64,000 nt of DNA from positions 15,137,145-15,201,144 of the forward strand of contig NC_049912.1 of assembly GCF_001411555.2 (NCBI RefSeq), written 5' to 3'. The DNA comes from Juglans regia. Its lineage: Eukaryota; Streptophyta; Magnoliopsida; Fagales; Juglandaceae. Below the pieces are notes generated by a model, which was not told where the DNA came from, made no database searches, and saw only the letters and a program-made list of their open reading frames with translations. Position 1 is the first letter of the stretch; the number at the start of each line of letters is the position of its first letter. Shown here in pieces: positions 10,621-21,984 of the stretch. The position numbers and the translations under genes are program-made.

Positions 10621-12181
10621 ACTCATCCCGTTCCACAATATGCCAGGAGGGTATATTTTACATATACTCTCCTTGTATCACACTACGCCACACACAGAGT
10701 ACACGTAGCGTGTACTGTTCCCATTCCACCTACCACGTCACTAATATGGCACAATCCACAATACTACACCGCGCACTTCCCAATTACGCTCAACACTTCA
10801 CCGCACACTACACGGCACAATACATCTCCACCCAACACATATATGCCCAACACCTCACATACGCATCATATCATATCACATCACCACACTACACAGATAT
10901 GCCCAACACTTCATCACACAGCACCACATCACAATACCACACTCCACAATACCAACAGCACAGTCCACAACCTAGTCAACTAATCAATATCTAACATAAT
11001 TAACGAGGGATAGAGGGTTATACCATCGACGGGGTAACTCGTGCGTTGCTCGTTGATCGTCACAACCGATGATGTTGGAAGTATCGTATGTGGCGGCTAA
11101 CCCACATACGTTAACTGTTTAGGCGTTTGGATAGCTAGGTGTGTTCTTGGAAGGGCTCATGGTGGCTTTGTGATGATGGCAAGGAGCGTAACATGGCAGA
11201 TCTAGCCGTGTACAGTGGCGGTCAACCACCCGCAGTGGCTGTCCATCACGTGCAGTGACTACCCGCTACTCAAAGTGGTGGTTTGGACCTAGGGTTGGGA
11301 AAAGGGGTTGCTGGTGGAGCTCATGGTGGCACTAGGGTGGCGCCACGGTGGCTCACAGCGGAGGAAGGAGGGAATGGCCATGTAAGAGGGGGGAGAAACC
11401 CGTGAGAGAGTGAGGGAGAGTGTGGGTGCATGGTTGGCAAATCGGGGCTGTGGATGGTCAGGATGGCTTGGTGGTGGCCTAAGGAGGCTCAAGGTGGTGG
11501 TCAATCACCGTGGGTGGTGGTGCACGACGATGAGAGCTGTGCAACCCGTGCTTGGGAGGAGCCTTGTGCGGTGGATCAAGGGGAGGCTATGGGCCTCGGG
11601 TCACATGGAGGAGGAAGGGGGAGTCCATGGTGGCACTTGGTGGCCGTGGGTACCGCATACAGTGGTGCTAGAGGCAACGCACGGTGAAGTCGTGCGTGCG
11701 ACGGGGAAGGTGACTGCATGGGAGGGCCTGACCTCGCTAGAGGGTGATGGAAGAGGAAGCTGTTGTAGAGGTGGTGGCGCCATTGGGTGGCGCACGGTGG
11801 CACAATGGACACCAAGCCCGTTCAGGCTTTGCACTTCTGAAAGGGAGAAAGGGAGAGCATGAGAGAGAGGGGCTGGGCTAGGGAGGTTCGCCGGAGCGAG
11901 GTGCAGCTAGTGGTGCCTGCAGTGAGAGCTGCTGACTCACTGTGGCATCGGGCTGAGGCATGGAGGAAACGGTGAGGGGGATGGGTTGCGTACAATGTAC
12001 ACTAGGGAGAGGGAGAAGAGAGAGAGATACGGGAAATGAGGGAGAAAGAAAGGGGGTCTGGGTATTTAACCCAGTCCCTTCGTCTGGGATCCACGTAACG
12101 ATCTAACGGTGGATCTCAAACACTGATTTGAAAATGCGTAAAATATTAACTTAACTAAAAGCACTTAGAGGAATTAAGATA

Positions 12182-12223
12182 GAATATTATTTTAAACTAG
12201 CTTTAGTTTATAAAATAATATTC
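12182..12223. repeat. conserved AT-rich inverted repeat 1 of LTR A
   Basis: The arms GAATATTATTTTA and TAAAATAATATTC enclose a further AAACTA...TAGTTT stem. The same hairpin is kept in LTR C (26719-26761), its second copy, and LTR D (59454-59495). Confidence 0.85.
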
Positions 12224-12367
12224 TTCATCATTAATAAAATGAAGTCTCACTTAACATATTAAAGAGAATAAAACCATTTGATTAATAAAAGCTCTCAACA
12301 TAATATAAATCTCATAATATTTTAAATAGTTGAAATCATTTTAATAATGCTATTAAGATGATTTATG

Positions 12368-12411
12368 ACAATTATAATATTTTTGGAGCTCTTTAAGAAT
12401 ATTATAATTGT
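12368..12411. repeat. conserved AT-rich inverted repeat 2 of LTR A
   Basis: Perfect 14-bp arms ACAATTATAATATT / AATATTATAATTGT around a GGAGCTC centre. It is kept in C (26911-26954) and D (59271-59312). Confidence 0.88.
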
Positions 12412-12686
12412 TGTATTTAAAATTAAATCTTAATTCAATAACACTGGAAATACTCCTTATAAATATTTCTAACGTATTTAAAACATTGGGCATGCCTTAG
12501 AAATCACACGATATCTTTCGAAACACGCCATCATGGTTCGGCATGCATGACGAGTCTCACGGTCGCTAGATAGAAGGGGTAGACAATTTACATATTCTCT
12601 ACCCTCGGGATTTGCTTACGTCATAAAGACGAAACATACGTCAGAAAGAAGAAGCGTACGTAAGAAGGAAGGAGCAAGGTATCACA

Positions 12687-13559
12687 TATTATGATATGCA
12701 AAGCTGTCCAAATATTCCTAAGTCCATGTCATGCCATAAAATATAGCCCATTTATGTTGTCCTCGTTTGGTTAAATTCTACCTAACCCAAAAATCTAAAA
12801 TATTGATGAGCTAACCTTTTTATAATGAAGGACCACAAGTTGATTAGGGCATGTTTCCTAAGATTGTCTAGCCTACTTGAGATGCCTAAATCTATTTTAA
12901 GGCCCAATGTCGAGAATTCCAGATTTTATCTCCTAATGTCCATCCTAATGTCCATAACCCAAAGTGAGCCTGAACCAAAGAAACTTTGCTTGAAGCCTAT
13001 GAATTCTTAACTACCTTTCATGTAAGATTTTAAAATAGTCTTTCCTTGGACATCTAGCATATCTTAATACTTAAGTTATTTTTCTTGTAAGTTGAGGTGA
13101 GGATTAGTCACTGGATTAATGCTAAGCATATGAGGGATGTTAAATTATAATATCGTCGCTTTCTCTTTTAAAGGGAGGGCTAAAGAATATTGTACGAGTA
13201 TTAACTCGCTTATGCTATTTATTGGAATAGGAATATTGATGATGGAAGCATCAAGGAGCATAGAGGTAAGTAGCTATGACCATGTTTCTTACAACAAGTT
13301 CTCTTTATGAAACGATGTCTCTCTCTTTCTTATTGCAAATGTTCTTCTAAAAAAAAAGAGTAAATGAATATAGTACGTACAAGCCCTTTCTTGATAGCTC
13401 ATGTTAAGCACCCTATCGATTATAGTTGTGTGTATGTGTATAAGGTAATGCATGCACGTAGGCTCTAAGTCATGAGGTTTCCATACATGCTCTCTCAATA
13501 AACATATTGATTATTCCTATATGTAGTATAGCATGAAAATTTATCTTTTTCATAAAAAT
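12687..13559. other. no gene seen
   Basis: Sequence between LTR A and the minus-strand LTR fragment. The open frame at 12825-13010 has no recognisable feature. I see no other structure. Confidence 0.5.
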
Positions 13560-14829
13560 GCATGTGCATCAAAATAAGAAAGATGATGAAAATGTTTTGA
13601 TTACAAAGGAAAGGAAATCAATGTGTCATGCCTTATGCTTCAAATGATGCTTTAAATGAGTTTTAAAATGCCCCTATAAACTTATGCTTTTAAATGACGT
13701 GAAGGAAGTATTTTAAAATGTCCCCACAAACTTATGCTTTAAATGATGCGAAGGGAACGTTTTAAGATGTCCCTATGAACTGATGTTAAAATGTCTCTAT
13801 GAACTGATGCTTTAAATGACGCAAAGAAAATGTTTTAAAATGTCTCTATGAACTGATGTTAAAACATCCCTATGAACGAATGTGTTATGGATGCCAGGAA
13901 AAATGATGTTTAAGCTCATGCTTTTAAAATGATGTTTTCTTCATGAATGCACTATTAAATGAAAAGATGATGTTTAAGTTCATGCTTTTAAATGAAGTTT
14001 TCCATGAATAAACTGTTAACTGATGAAAAGGACTGAAATGACTGAAATGAATGAAAGAAAGGACTGAATGAATGAATGTCTTATTGTCTGAAAATACGTA
14101 ACGGCCATATGAATGAAAAGGGTACCAAAGGAATGGGCATATTGCAATGCTAGGTAAGTAGTACTAGTAGTGCACCCAGTGCTGCCCCGTGGCTGAAAGG
14201 GATTCCCAACCTATGGCCATGGGTAGAATCCAAGTCCAAAGGAAGACTGCTAACCCCAACACACGGAGCGTAATAGTGTGTACCGGCTAAAGAAAGTGAA
14301 ACATGAAAGCATGATTATTTCTTAAAATGTTTATACATGAAAGCATAGTTATTTTTTAAATGTTTATGCATGAAGGTATGGCCTATTCCTTAAACTGTTA
14401 TGCATGAAAGCATTGTCAGGAATTAGCAAAATTGTTTATATATTCATGTTTTCAAAAGAAAATAATAGATGCCTAGTATGTTCACTGCATGGTGTACTAC
14501 TTACTGAGTATTCGACTCATTTTTGTTTTAAACGTCCAGGTAATGACAAAAAGGCTAGGGAGTAAGGCATTACTATAGAGGGAGAGGCAAATGCTTAAGA
14601 CCTTCCCTAACCAGAATAGTTATGTTTATGGATGATGAGTTATGTTTTTGGGTAAATTCCTGGATAGAATGTCTATCAAGTGTTCCCTCTATTAAATTAG
14701 AAAATTTAGAGTGCACATGTGTCATGTTCATGCTGATCACATATTACTAGAAAAAGAAAATGAAAGAAAGAAAAGGCTAGGTATGTACATCGTGATCCCA
14801 CCCTTCCCAAGGCGGGGTTGTGATAATAG
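13560..14829 (-). mobile_element. LTR fragment 'B' of the A/C/D family or a close relative
   Basis: Minus-strand match to the 5' part of LTRs C and D. It includes the block around 14120-14285 (GGTAAGTAGTAC...GTGCACCCAGTGCTGCCCC...CCAACACACGGAGCGTAA) and the CATTTAA/CATGAA stretch, followed by ACTTACTGAGTATTCGACTC. The right edge is uncertain: the CCCACCCTTCCC...GTTGTGATAATA stretch (about 14800-14829) may be a diverged LTR terminus. LINE 2 coding sequence begins directly after it. Confidence 0.6.
13625..13885. repeat. degenerate minisatellite, units of about 50-65 bp
   Basis: Repeated pattern CTTATGCTTTTAAATGA..G..AAG...GTTTTAAAATGTCCCTAT-AACTGATG, four to five diverged copies. It corresponds to the CATTTAAAGCATCATC... 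stretch of LTR C read on the other strand. Confidence 0.75.
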
Positions 14830-15147
14830 TGCATCTATTAAAATTGCTTGGTTGCAGTCTGATGGAGTATCTGATAATCTGTCCTCTTTGTCTAATAAGC
14901 TTGCTTGTTGCATGAAATTTGTTAGTCGATGGGCTAATTCAAAAGATCCAGTTTCTAATAAGCATTCAAGGAGGAAATGTGCCAACTTGAAAGGATTCAG
15001 AATAATCTTACAGTAGCCTCAGTATCAGAAGTCAACAAGTTGCAGAAAGAAATTTTCATACTTCAAGAGAGTTTGCACTTAAAATGGAAACAAATGGCCA
15101 AAGTTCACTGGTTATAGAATGGTGATAGAAACACCAAATTTTTTCAC

Positions 15148-16305
15148 TTGAATGCTAGCCAAAGACAAAAAAGAAACAAAATTATACAAGTGGAAGATGA
15201 GGATGGAGTTCAATGTAGTACTGCAGCTGAGATTGGCCTTGCTTTTACTCATTTCTATCAGAAATTGTTTAGTTCTTCTAATCCTTCTCAAATTGATGCT
15301 TGTCTTCATGATCTTTCACCTAAAGTATCTTCTGCTATGAATGAAAATTTACTTCAGGCCTTTAAAGAAGAGGATGTTAAGACTGCAGTTTTCCAGATGG
15401 GACCATATAAAGCCCTTGGACATATGGATATAGTGCATGTTTCTATCAAGACAATTGGGATGTGGTGGGTAATGAGGTTTGTCATACTATTCTTTCATTT
15501 CTCAACTCTCATGCAAATATTGAAACAATCAATTACACATATCTGGTTTTAACTCCCAAGTCAAAAAGTCCAAAGAATGTCTCTAAATAATATCGAACCA
15601 TATGCTTATGCAATGTCCTTTATAAAATCATTACAAAAATGCTTACTAACAAATTGAAATCTATTATGCCTTTTCTCATTTCACCAAACCAGTGTGCTTT
15701 TGTACCTGGTAGATAGATCACTAATAATATCATGGCTGCATATGAAACTCTTCAAACCAGGAATACACAACTCCATGGGAAAAAATGATTTATGGCTTTA
15801 AAATTATATATGAGTGAGGCTTATGAAAGGTGGAATGGGGGTCATTCAAGCTGTTTTGTTGAAACTGGGGTTTAATGCTAAATGCGTTGAGTTGATTATG
15901 TTATGTATTTCTATCTCATCCTTTTCAGTTTTAGTAAATGGTGTTCCTCAACATTGCTTCAAACATGAAAGGGGCCTCAGGCAAGGTTGTCCTTTATCCC
16001 CATATCATTTTATTCTCTGTGTTGAAGCCTTGAGTTCTCAACTGTATGCTGCATAACAACATAGAGGCTTGCCTAGTGTACCAATTGCTCAAGGCCAGAT
16101 TAGATTGAATCATCTATTTTTTACAGATGATAGCCTCTTATTTTATCAAGCTAATGGGCAGGAATGGGTCCACATGAATCAAATTCTTAGTGTCTATAAA
16201 GTTGCATCTGTCCAGAAGCTTAACAAAGACAAAACCTCCCTATTTTTTAGCAAAAACACTAAGGCAGCAACAAAGAGACACATCGTGGAGGTGGCTGGTT
16301 TATAG
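15148..16305 (+). pseudogene. LINE 2 reverse transcriptase (broken)
   Basis: The pieces in order are the pre-RT linker, ending in MGPYKALGHMD where KAPGPDG is usual (15148-15552), and the stretch with LVNGVPQHCF and GLRQGCPLSPYHFILC (15814-16056). The catalytic segment LNHLFFTDDSLLF follows (16069-16305; FTDD at 16120-16131). Unlike LINE 1, both catalytic aspartates and the RQG-P-SPY motif are kept. Damage comes from frame changes near 15550 and 15800, a stop at 16056 and one at 16303. It is dead as it stands, but the active-site residues are preserved. Confidence 0.88.
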
Positions 16306-16538
16306 GCTTCTACTAACCTGGACAGGTATTTAGGCCTTCCATCTATTGTTGGGAAATCCAAAACAAGGGCCTTTAGTGGTATAGTTGAAAGGATGATTAA
16401 GAGGCTGGATAATTGGAAAAATAAGTTTCTTTCAAAAGCAGGGAAAAAGATTCTTAATAAGGCAGTATTGTAGGCACTGCCCACCTATAGTATGAGTGTT
16501 TTCTTTCTTCCAAAAACACAATGCTATAAACAACATTC

Positions 16539-18088
16539 ATGTTTTGCAAAATTCTAGTGGGGTCATCAGGAAAATCAGTCAAAGATCCATTGGACAAGCT
16601 GGGAATCCTTATGTGCAGGGAAATCTTGTGGGGTTTGGGGTTTAGAGACCTACACAGTTTTAATATAGCCCTTTTAGCAAAGCAGGTATGGAGGTTGAGA
16701 ATGTTTCCTGATTCATTGCCAAGTAGGATACTTAACACTAAATATTTCCCACACATGCTGGTCTAGGTCCAAGGCCCTCATACTTATGGAGAATTCTTTT
16801 TCACTCTATTCCTCTAGTTGAGAAAGGCCTTATGTAGAGAGTGGGTGATGGCACCCAGATAAGAATATGGAAGGATAAATGGTTGAATAGAGCCTCTTCA
16901 TGCAAGATTCAATCTTCTGTGTCTACTTTTCGTGAGAATGCAGTGGTAGCTGATCTTATTGATGCTCACACGGGTGGTGGAACATGGATCTACTCCAAGC
17001 AATTTTTCAAGAGGAAGATGTTAAGGAGATACTGAAGTTGCCTATTAGTATTCTACCTACTACTAATAAACTGATATGGAAAGGAACTGTCTCTGGGCAT
17101 TTCTTAGTGAGAAGTGCTTACCACTTGCATAAACAACTCCAAGCAAGAGATAATGATGAATCTTCAACTAATGGAGCACAAGGGTTCTTATGGAAGAGGC
17201 TTTGGTCCTTACAAACAACAAATGTTGTTAAACAGTTTATTTGGAGTGCCTGCACAGATTCATTGCCCACTCAAGTTAATTTATGTAAGAGGAAGGTGAT
17301 TACTGATTCTTGTTGTCCTATTTGCATGCTTGAAGATGAAACACTAGCCCATATTTTATGGGCGTGTCCCTATACTAAAGATGTATGGCTACTGTGTTCC
17401 AAGTCTATTCAAAAGGCAAACATTCAAAAACATTCTATGTTTTTTAGCAGCTGCTTTACAGATTATCAAGTCAGGATCTTGTGTTATTTGCCACCTAGCT
17501 CGATTCATCTAGTTTAGAAGAAACACACTAATTCATGATGGTCCTTTTCAATCTCCCTATGTGCTCTATGGTAATGCGGTTAAAGTTGTTGAGGATTATT
17601 GTAATGCAAGATCAAAGCCATCAGGGTCAGGAACTCAAAACCCTTTGCTTGCTATTCAATGGGAAACACCTCCATCACATTGGGTGAAAGTAAATTGGAA
17701 TGTGGTAGTAAGAATTGATTTTAACAAGATTGGTGTTGGTCTGGTGATAAGAGATGCTAATGGTTTTGTTTTGGCAAGTTTGATGCAACCAAGATTATTT
17801 TTCACTGATCCTGTGATGGTAGAAGCAAGAGGATTACTCACTATTATTTTATTTTTCCAAGAGTTGGGTCTCGACTCCATAATCTTTGAAGGTGATTCTA
17901 GTCAAGTTGTCCATGCAATTAAGAGGTGTGATTCCCCTACTTGGAAACTGCAGTGCCTTATTTCAGACATCATCAATCTTCTGTGCAATGATCAATGGAT
18001 GAATGGTGTTGCCCATCAACAAACTAAAATAGCAATGAATTTAGAACATGAACTACTAGATATCAATTGTGTTGTTGAATTGTATTAA
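16539..18088 (+). pseudogene. LINE 2 zf-RVT and RNase H region (broken)
   Basis: The segment WGLGFRDLHSFNIALLAKQ follows the reverse transcriptase (16539-16766). The zf-RVT region (16984-17517) shows SLPTQVNLCKRK, CCPIC and HILWACP, the usual Cys/His pattern. RNase H (17561-18088) has VNWNVV where VNWDGA-like sequence is expected, so the first catalytic Asp is replaced by Asn. The later acids are kept (MVEARG, FEGDSSQV). The frame closes at 18088, about 65 bp before the A-tail. Stops or frame shifts separate 16766, 17035 and 17517 from what follows. Confidence 0.87.
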
Positions 18089-18158
18089 TCCTCTTGTAAT
18101 GGTTGAATGCCATAATTCAGTTCAATAAGATTGAGTACAATGTTGACTATCAAAAAAA

Positions 18159-20700
18159 TAGGGTTTCCACCCTAGTGAAATTCTGAAATAATGAGATCCA
18201 ATTGAAACACCAAAACTTTGGTGGAAGCCGAAACCTTAAATGGTTTCCCAAACCCTATTTTTGGCTAGCTTAGTGATTAATAACTTAATTAAATCACTTC
18301 TACATTCTATTAACTATTCACATTTATGTCATTACACCCTCATTTATTCTTCAATATCTTAATGATTTTATTGGGCCAAGAAAATTTAGATTTGGATTTG
18401 TTGGAACCGAAACCCCAAACCATACCCTCTTTAAACCCTAAAGTGAGGCCCAATCGATTTAAGCCCACTAAGACCCACCGAAATGTACCATCAAGCCAAA
18501 GCTTCTTGAGGAAGGTTTCCCCCACTGCCCTAGGTTTAGTATGGCTTCCAATGTCATCCCATTAAGTGAGCGATGGGAGGCTGCCCCCCAAAACCACCAT
18601 GTCACACAACAGCTTCAAGGTTTTAATACCATACGGTTTTGCCCTTAGTTTTGGTTGAGACAACCCCCATAAAAGGATTAGTAGTCCTAAGTCTTCCATG
18701 CTAGTCCTTTCAAGTTTTTGTTGCTTTCTTTTCACTTTCTTGGAGAGTACTCAAGTGAAAGTTTCTAAAAGTGTTTCAGGCCGATTTTGCTTGAATTTTC
18801 CAAAGCCAATATAAGCAGATTCTCAAGAGACTTACTTCATATGAATTTTTCCTCTTTGAGTATAGTTTCTATTGATATATTTATTTTATTTTTAGTGGAG
18901 TGTTTTTTGGTGAAAAGTGAGTTTGAACACACAAAGGTCATACTAGGCGTCAATTTGGATGATGTTGTGAGATCTTGGTGTTGTGATGAAATTTTTGTTA
19001 AAGTTAGGAATTGATATTGCTATGATGAAATGCTAACACTTTTTATAATGAGTTGATCCAAAGTATGTTAGCATTTTTATTAAAGCTTTATACATAGTTG
19101 CTTTGGAGTTGAAACTGGAACACACAAAACAGTTTCTATTTGGAGGTTTTGATGATTTTTGGTTCTTAAAACCTAGTCCAGTGGCCATGAAATTCTTACA
19201 TGATGTTCTTAATACTTTTATTTATATTTTAAGAGTTTTTTTTTAAGAGATTTAGTTTCAATAATTATTTTGAAGCAAGTTTTACATGAAAAGGTTCGGT
19301 TATGGCTAAATATTGAAGCTTTCGGGTTGCTTGATATTTTTAACGTTTTTGCCACATGATTTTTGGATTTAATGCTAGGATCATGCTTAGGACTTTATTA
19401 TGAAGTATATATTTTGTTATTTAAGGTTTGCATGATGGATATTTCAGATTTAATGTGTTTGTTCTAAGTCAAGAACACATGATACTTTTTTGAACCTTAT
19501 GAGCATGTTGAGTGGTTTAATGTTGGTTTTTGTGTTTTTTGTTGATGTTCAAGCATGGTCATCACTTAGGTCAGATTTAAAAACATGTTAAGTGTATTTC
19601 TATGGACTTTTGGAGTCCTTGAAGTTTATTGAAAAAGTGTTAGATCAAGTACATCAAGGATTTGTTCTATTTGTCTAAGATTTGGTGTTTTGACACTTTG
19701 GCATAAGGAGTTTATGATTTTTGTAGAGTATATTTTGTGGTCTTAGTATGATTTTAAAACATAGGATGTGATTTTTACATGTTGCATAAATCGGTTTGAG
19801 CATGATAGTTGAGATTTGGATGAATTGCAAAAAACATCAAGAGTTTAGTCTTAGTATAGTTTTGGACAAGGCAAGTTTTATGTAGTTGTGCTTTGTTTTA
19901 TATTTTCCTGATTACATATTTAAATTTAGGAAAATATTTACATGAGGAATGTAAATTTTGGTAAAATTTAGAGTTAGTATGCAAAACCCTTAATTTAGGA
20001 ACAAAATTGTCATTTCCCACATGTGGAGGGGTAAAATGGTAAATTTTCCATAAGTTGGTGATTTTAATGCTTCTAAGTGTTTATAGGATATTCTAACCCT
20101 TAGAATATTATATCATTCCAATGCACCTTATTTTCCCGTTACTTTTACATACGTTACGCTAAAGCCACTATAAGCTAGCCTTCAACTTACTTTCAGGATA
20201 TTTATGTATGTGTGGTGGTAAGAAACCATCATTCATTTTTATTATGCTTATTATCAACTTTATGTTATGCCATGCCATGATGTATTTCCAAGTACATACT
20301 TATCTATTATACGTTATGTTATGCCATGTAATGATTTATTTCCAGTACATGTCACGTACATTATATGTTATGCCATGCTATATCATTAGTCACACTTACA
20401 TGTCACGTCATGTTATGCCATGTCAAATGTCACAGGATCATTTATTTCATGTCACACACATAGAGTATGTTACAAAAAATAGTACTTTTAAGTTAGCAGA
20501 GTCTTTTATGTTTATCATGCCCCCAACTATTAGGATGGGGCATTATCCTAGTGGAACTCCATTGTTCACGCTGGAGTATTTAAACTGGTGTGAAATTTCT
20601 TAGGTTGACAACGTACCATCAATAGGCTACGAATGTGACCTAAGTAACTGGTTGCCAGAGCGGACTTAGGCACCAGTTATTATGTAATCATAGCATGTGT
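18159..20700. other. no gene seen; T-rich, probably old repeat
   Basis: T-rich, GTTTT-rich sequence without any supportable reading frame. It ends with a block (about 20380-20700) rich in ATGTCATGCCATG-type repeats. Similar ATGTCAGTTTTCAGT/ATGTCATGCCATTTG sequence continues after LINE 3 (about 22000-22260). LINE 3 therefore interrupts one larger element, possibly an LTR, whose ends I cannot place. Confidence 0.4.
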
Positions 20701-20713
20701 AGATACCTGTTAT
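20701..20713. repeat. target-site duplication of LINE 3, left copy
   Basis: AGATACCTGTTAT, identical to 21884-21896. Confidence 0.92.
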
Positions 20714-21883
20714 GGGTGTTGATTGTTTCTAAGTGTGATTGTTGTGATGCTGGTAATTACGAGGATCAAAATCATGTTTTGTTTGAAGCAGATTTTGCTA
20801 CGCGGATGTGGCACTATCTTTGGGTTACCGCTTCGTGGTAATTGGAAAGAGACAGTGTCCCTTTGGTTTCATCGAGCATCTTCCTCTTCTCAGGTTGGTA
20901 TTATTGTGGGCCTCCTTCCTTCATTTCTTTGGCGTCGTATATGTGTTGCTCGCATGGAAGGTCGACTTGAGCCTTTTAATTTGGTTTGGCAATCGATTGT
21001 TCATGAGATTCGCTCAATCTGCCAAGACGTTCACAAAGTTTCGAAATGCTCTAGGCATGATTCTCAGATTTTACAATCTTTGCTTATCTCGCCTCTTGTT
21101 CCACGAAGGTGATGCTCGAGGTTGGTGGCCTGGGGCAAACCCTCTCAGGGTCGTTTTAAGTTAAATACTGATGGTAATAGCTTTGGGGCGAGTGGTATTA
21201 TCAGAGATGATCATGGTAATTTAATTCATGTTTTTGCCTCTCCTCTTGGCGTTGGTTCCAATAATAGAGCTGAATTATTAGCTCTGTTGTATGGCCTTAA
21301 AGCTTGCAAAGCTCTAAGGATTGGTTACATGGAAGTTGAATTGGACTTGCAAGTGGTGGTTTCGTGGTGGAATCAACGGAGATGTGGGGTTTGGTATCTT
21401 GAGGATTTTTGGGAGGAGATTTTTGGTCTTTTGGATTCGATGTCATGTCTTCAGAGAGGGTAATAAAGTTGTTGATTGGCTTGAAAAGTATGGTGCTCTT
21501 GGTCATCACATGGAGCAGTAAGTGATTGGGGATGTGCCGAGGTTGTAGAGAGGTTTAATCCACTTGCACAAGCTGGGTATTCCCTTGTTATGCTATCGCT
21601 AATTTTTATTGCTTTTGTTGTTGTTTTTTTTGCTTTTTATTCAGGCTTGTTTAGTTTTTTCGAGTATTGTTGCTTCTTTGTTTTAGGCTTGTTAGACTCT
21701 TTTTTTTTTTTTTTTTGGCTTATTTTGACACTTGATTTTGGATTAGTTTATAGCATTTTATCCTGTAAACCCCCAAGTGTAATGATGTTACCACGGTATT
21801 CCTCTACCATAAGTGAGGGCTTATTAATAAACTTGGGACGAGGCCGCTATGTGTCTGGCTACTGGCTCTTCTCAAAAAAAAAA
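20714..21883 (+). mobile_element. LINE 3: 5'-truncated L1-type insertion with TSD
   Basis: A 1.17-kb 3' piece of an L1-type LINE flanked by a perfect 13-bp duplication (AGATACCTGTTAT), with an A-tail of 11 bases at 21874-21884. The 5' cut lies inside the zf-RVT region. Truncation, A-tail and duplication together are the signature of target-primed reverse transcription. The intact duplication suggests a fairly recent event. Confidence 0.95.
20735..21520 (+). pseudogene. LINE 3 zf-RVT end and RNase H
   Basis: It opens with CDCC...NHVLFEADFATRMW (end of the zf-RVT pattern) from 20735. After a frame change the RNase H domain (21122-21463) reads FKLNTDGNSFGASGIIRDDHG, with catalytic Asp, then NNRAELLALLYGL (Glu) and VELDLQVVV (second Asp). 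All three acids are kept. Another frame change near 21455 leads to HVFREGNKVVDWLEK, the normal end of this domain. The 3' UTR is T-rich and carries a run of 18 T (near 21700). Confidence 0.88.
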
Positions 21884-21896
21884 AGATACCTGTTAT
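21884..21896. repeat. target-site duplication of LINE 3, right copy
   Basis: AGATACCTGTTAT directly after the A-tail. It ends 2 bp before the left end of the 15.3-kb duplicated segment. Confidence 0.92.
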
Positions 21897-21921
21897 AGGA
21901 TGCGTACATTACGTATTCACA

Positions 21922-21984
21922 GTAGGTGCAGATACCTGTAGTGAGTGCAGATACCTGTAGTGAGTGCAAATACCTGTAGTGAGT
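21922..21984. repeat. 19-bp tandem repeat, three units (two in copy 2)
   Basis: Unit G-T-G-C-(A/G)-(A/G)-ATACCTGTAGTGA. Copy 1 has three units; the matching place after the gap (37373-37416) has two. The LINE 3 target site contains the same AGATACCTGT core. Confidence 0.88.

Larger units (their letters stand above)
7685..12686 (+). mobile_element. long LTR 'A' (gypsy-type LTR, 5'-truncated, no internal domain seen)
   Basis: This shares, in the same order, all main blocks with the complete solo LTRs C (23256-27207) and D (59000-63183). The blocks are the GTGTGTTGGGGTTAG...GGTGCACTACCAG block (7790-7925), the CATTTAAGAACAT...CATGGCATCC stretch, the GGAGTACAC hairpin array, the AACGAGGGATAGAGGGTTAT block (about 11003), a G-rich AGAGAGTGAGGGAG stretch, two AT hairpins, and the end block CTTACGTCA...ACGTAAGAAGGAAGG. 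It ends at ATCACA (12686), where C ends at GTTACA. The first ~570 bp present in C are missing, so this copy is 5'-truncated next to the ATPase intron. Short open frames inside follow repeats or purine-rich bias and are not genes. Confidence 0.75.
14830..18158 (+). mobile_element. LINE 2: decayed, 5'-truncated L1-type retrotransposon
   Basis: The second L1-type LINE. It starts in the linker between endonuclease and reverse transcriptase (first recognisable residues around 14835-15000) and ends in a short A-tail (18152-18158). Domain order is linker, reverse transcriptase, zf-RVT, RNase H. Several stops and frame changes are present. I could not find matching target-site duplications. It differs enough from LINE 1 and LINE 3 to be a separate lineage or a much older copy. 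Confidence 0.88.

Noticed and set aside
9841..10994. Long overlapping open frames (up to 254 residues) in all three forward frames
   Set aside because: They translate the ~88-bp hairpin repeat, which lacks stops in several frames. The products are repetitive His/Tyr/Ser-rich strings with no domain, and no frame is favoured.
11410..11862. Open frames of 79-150 residues on both strands
   Set aside because: G-rich, stop-poor LTR sequence. Opposite-strand frames are equally open, and the frame is not conserved in LTR C or D.
14830..18158. Target-site duplication for LINE 2
   Set aside because: Sequence after the A-tail (TAGGGTTTCC) has no match near the inferred left end, so none is claimed.
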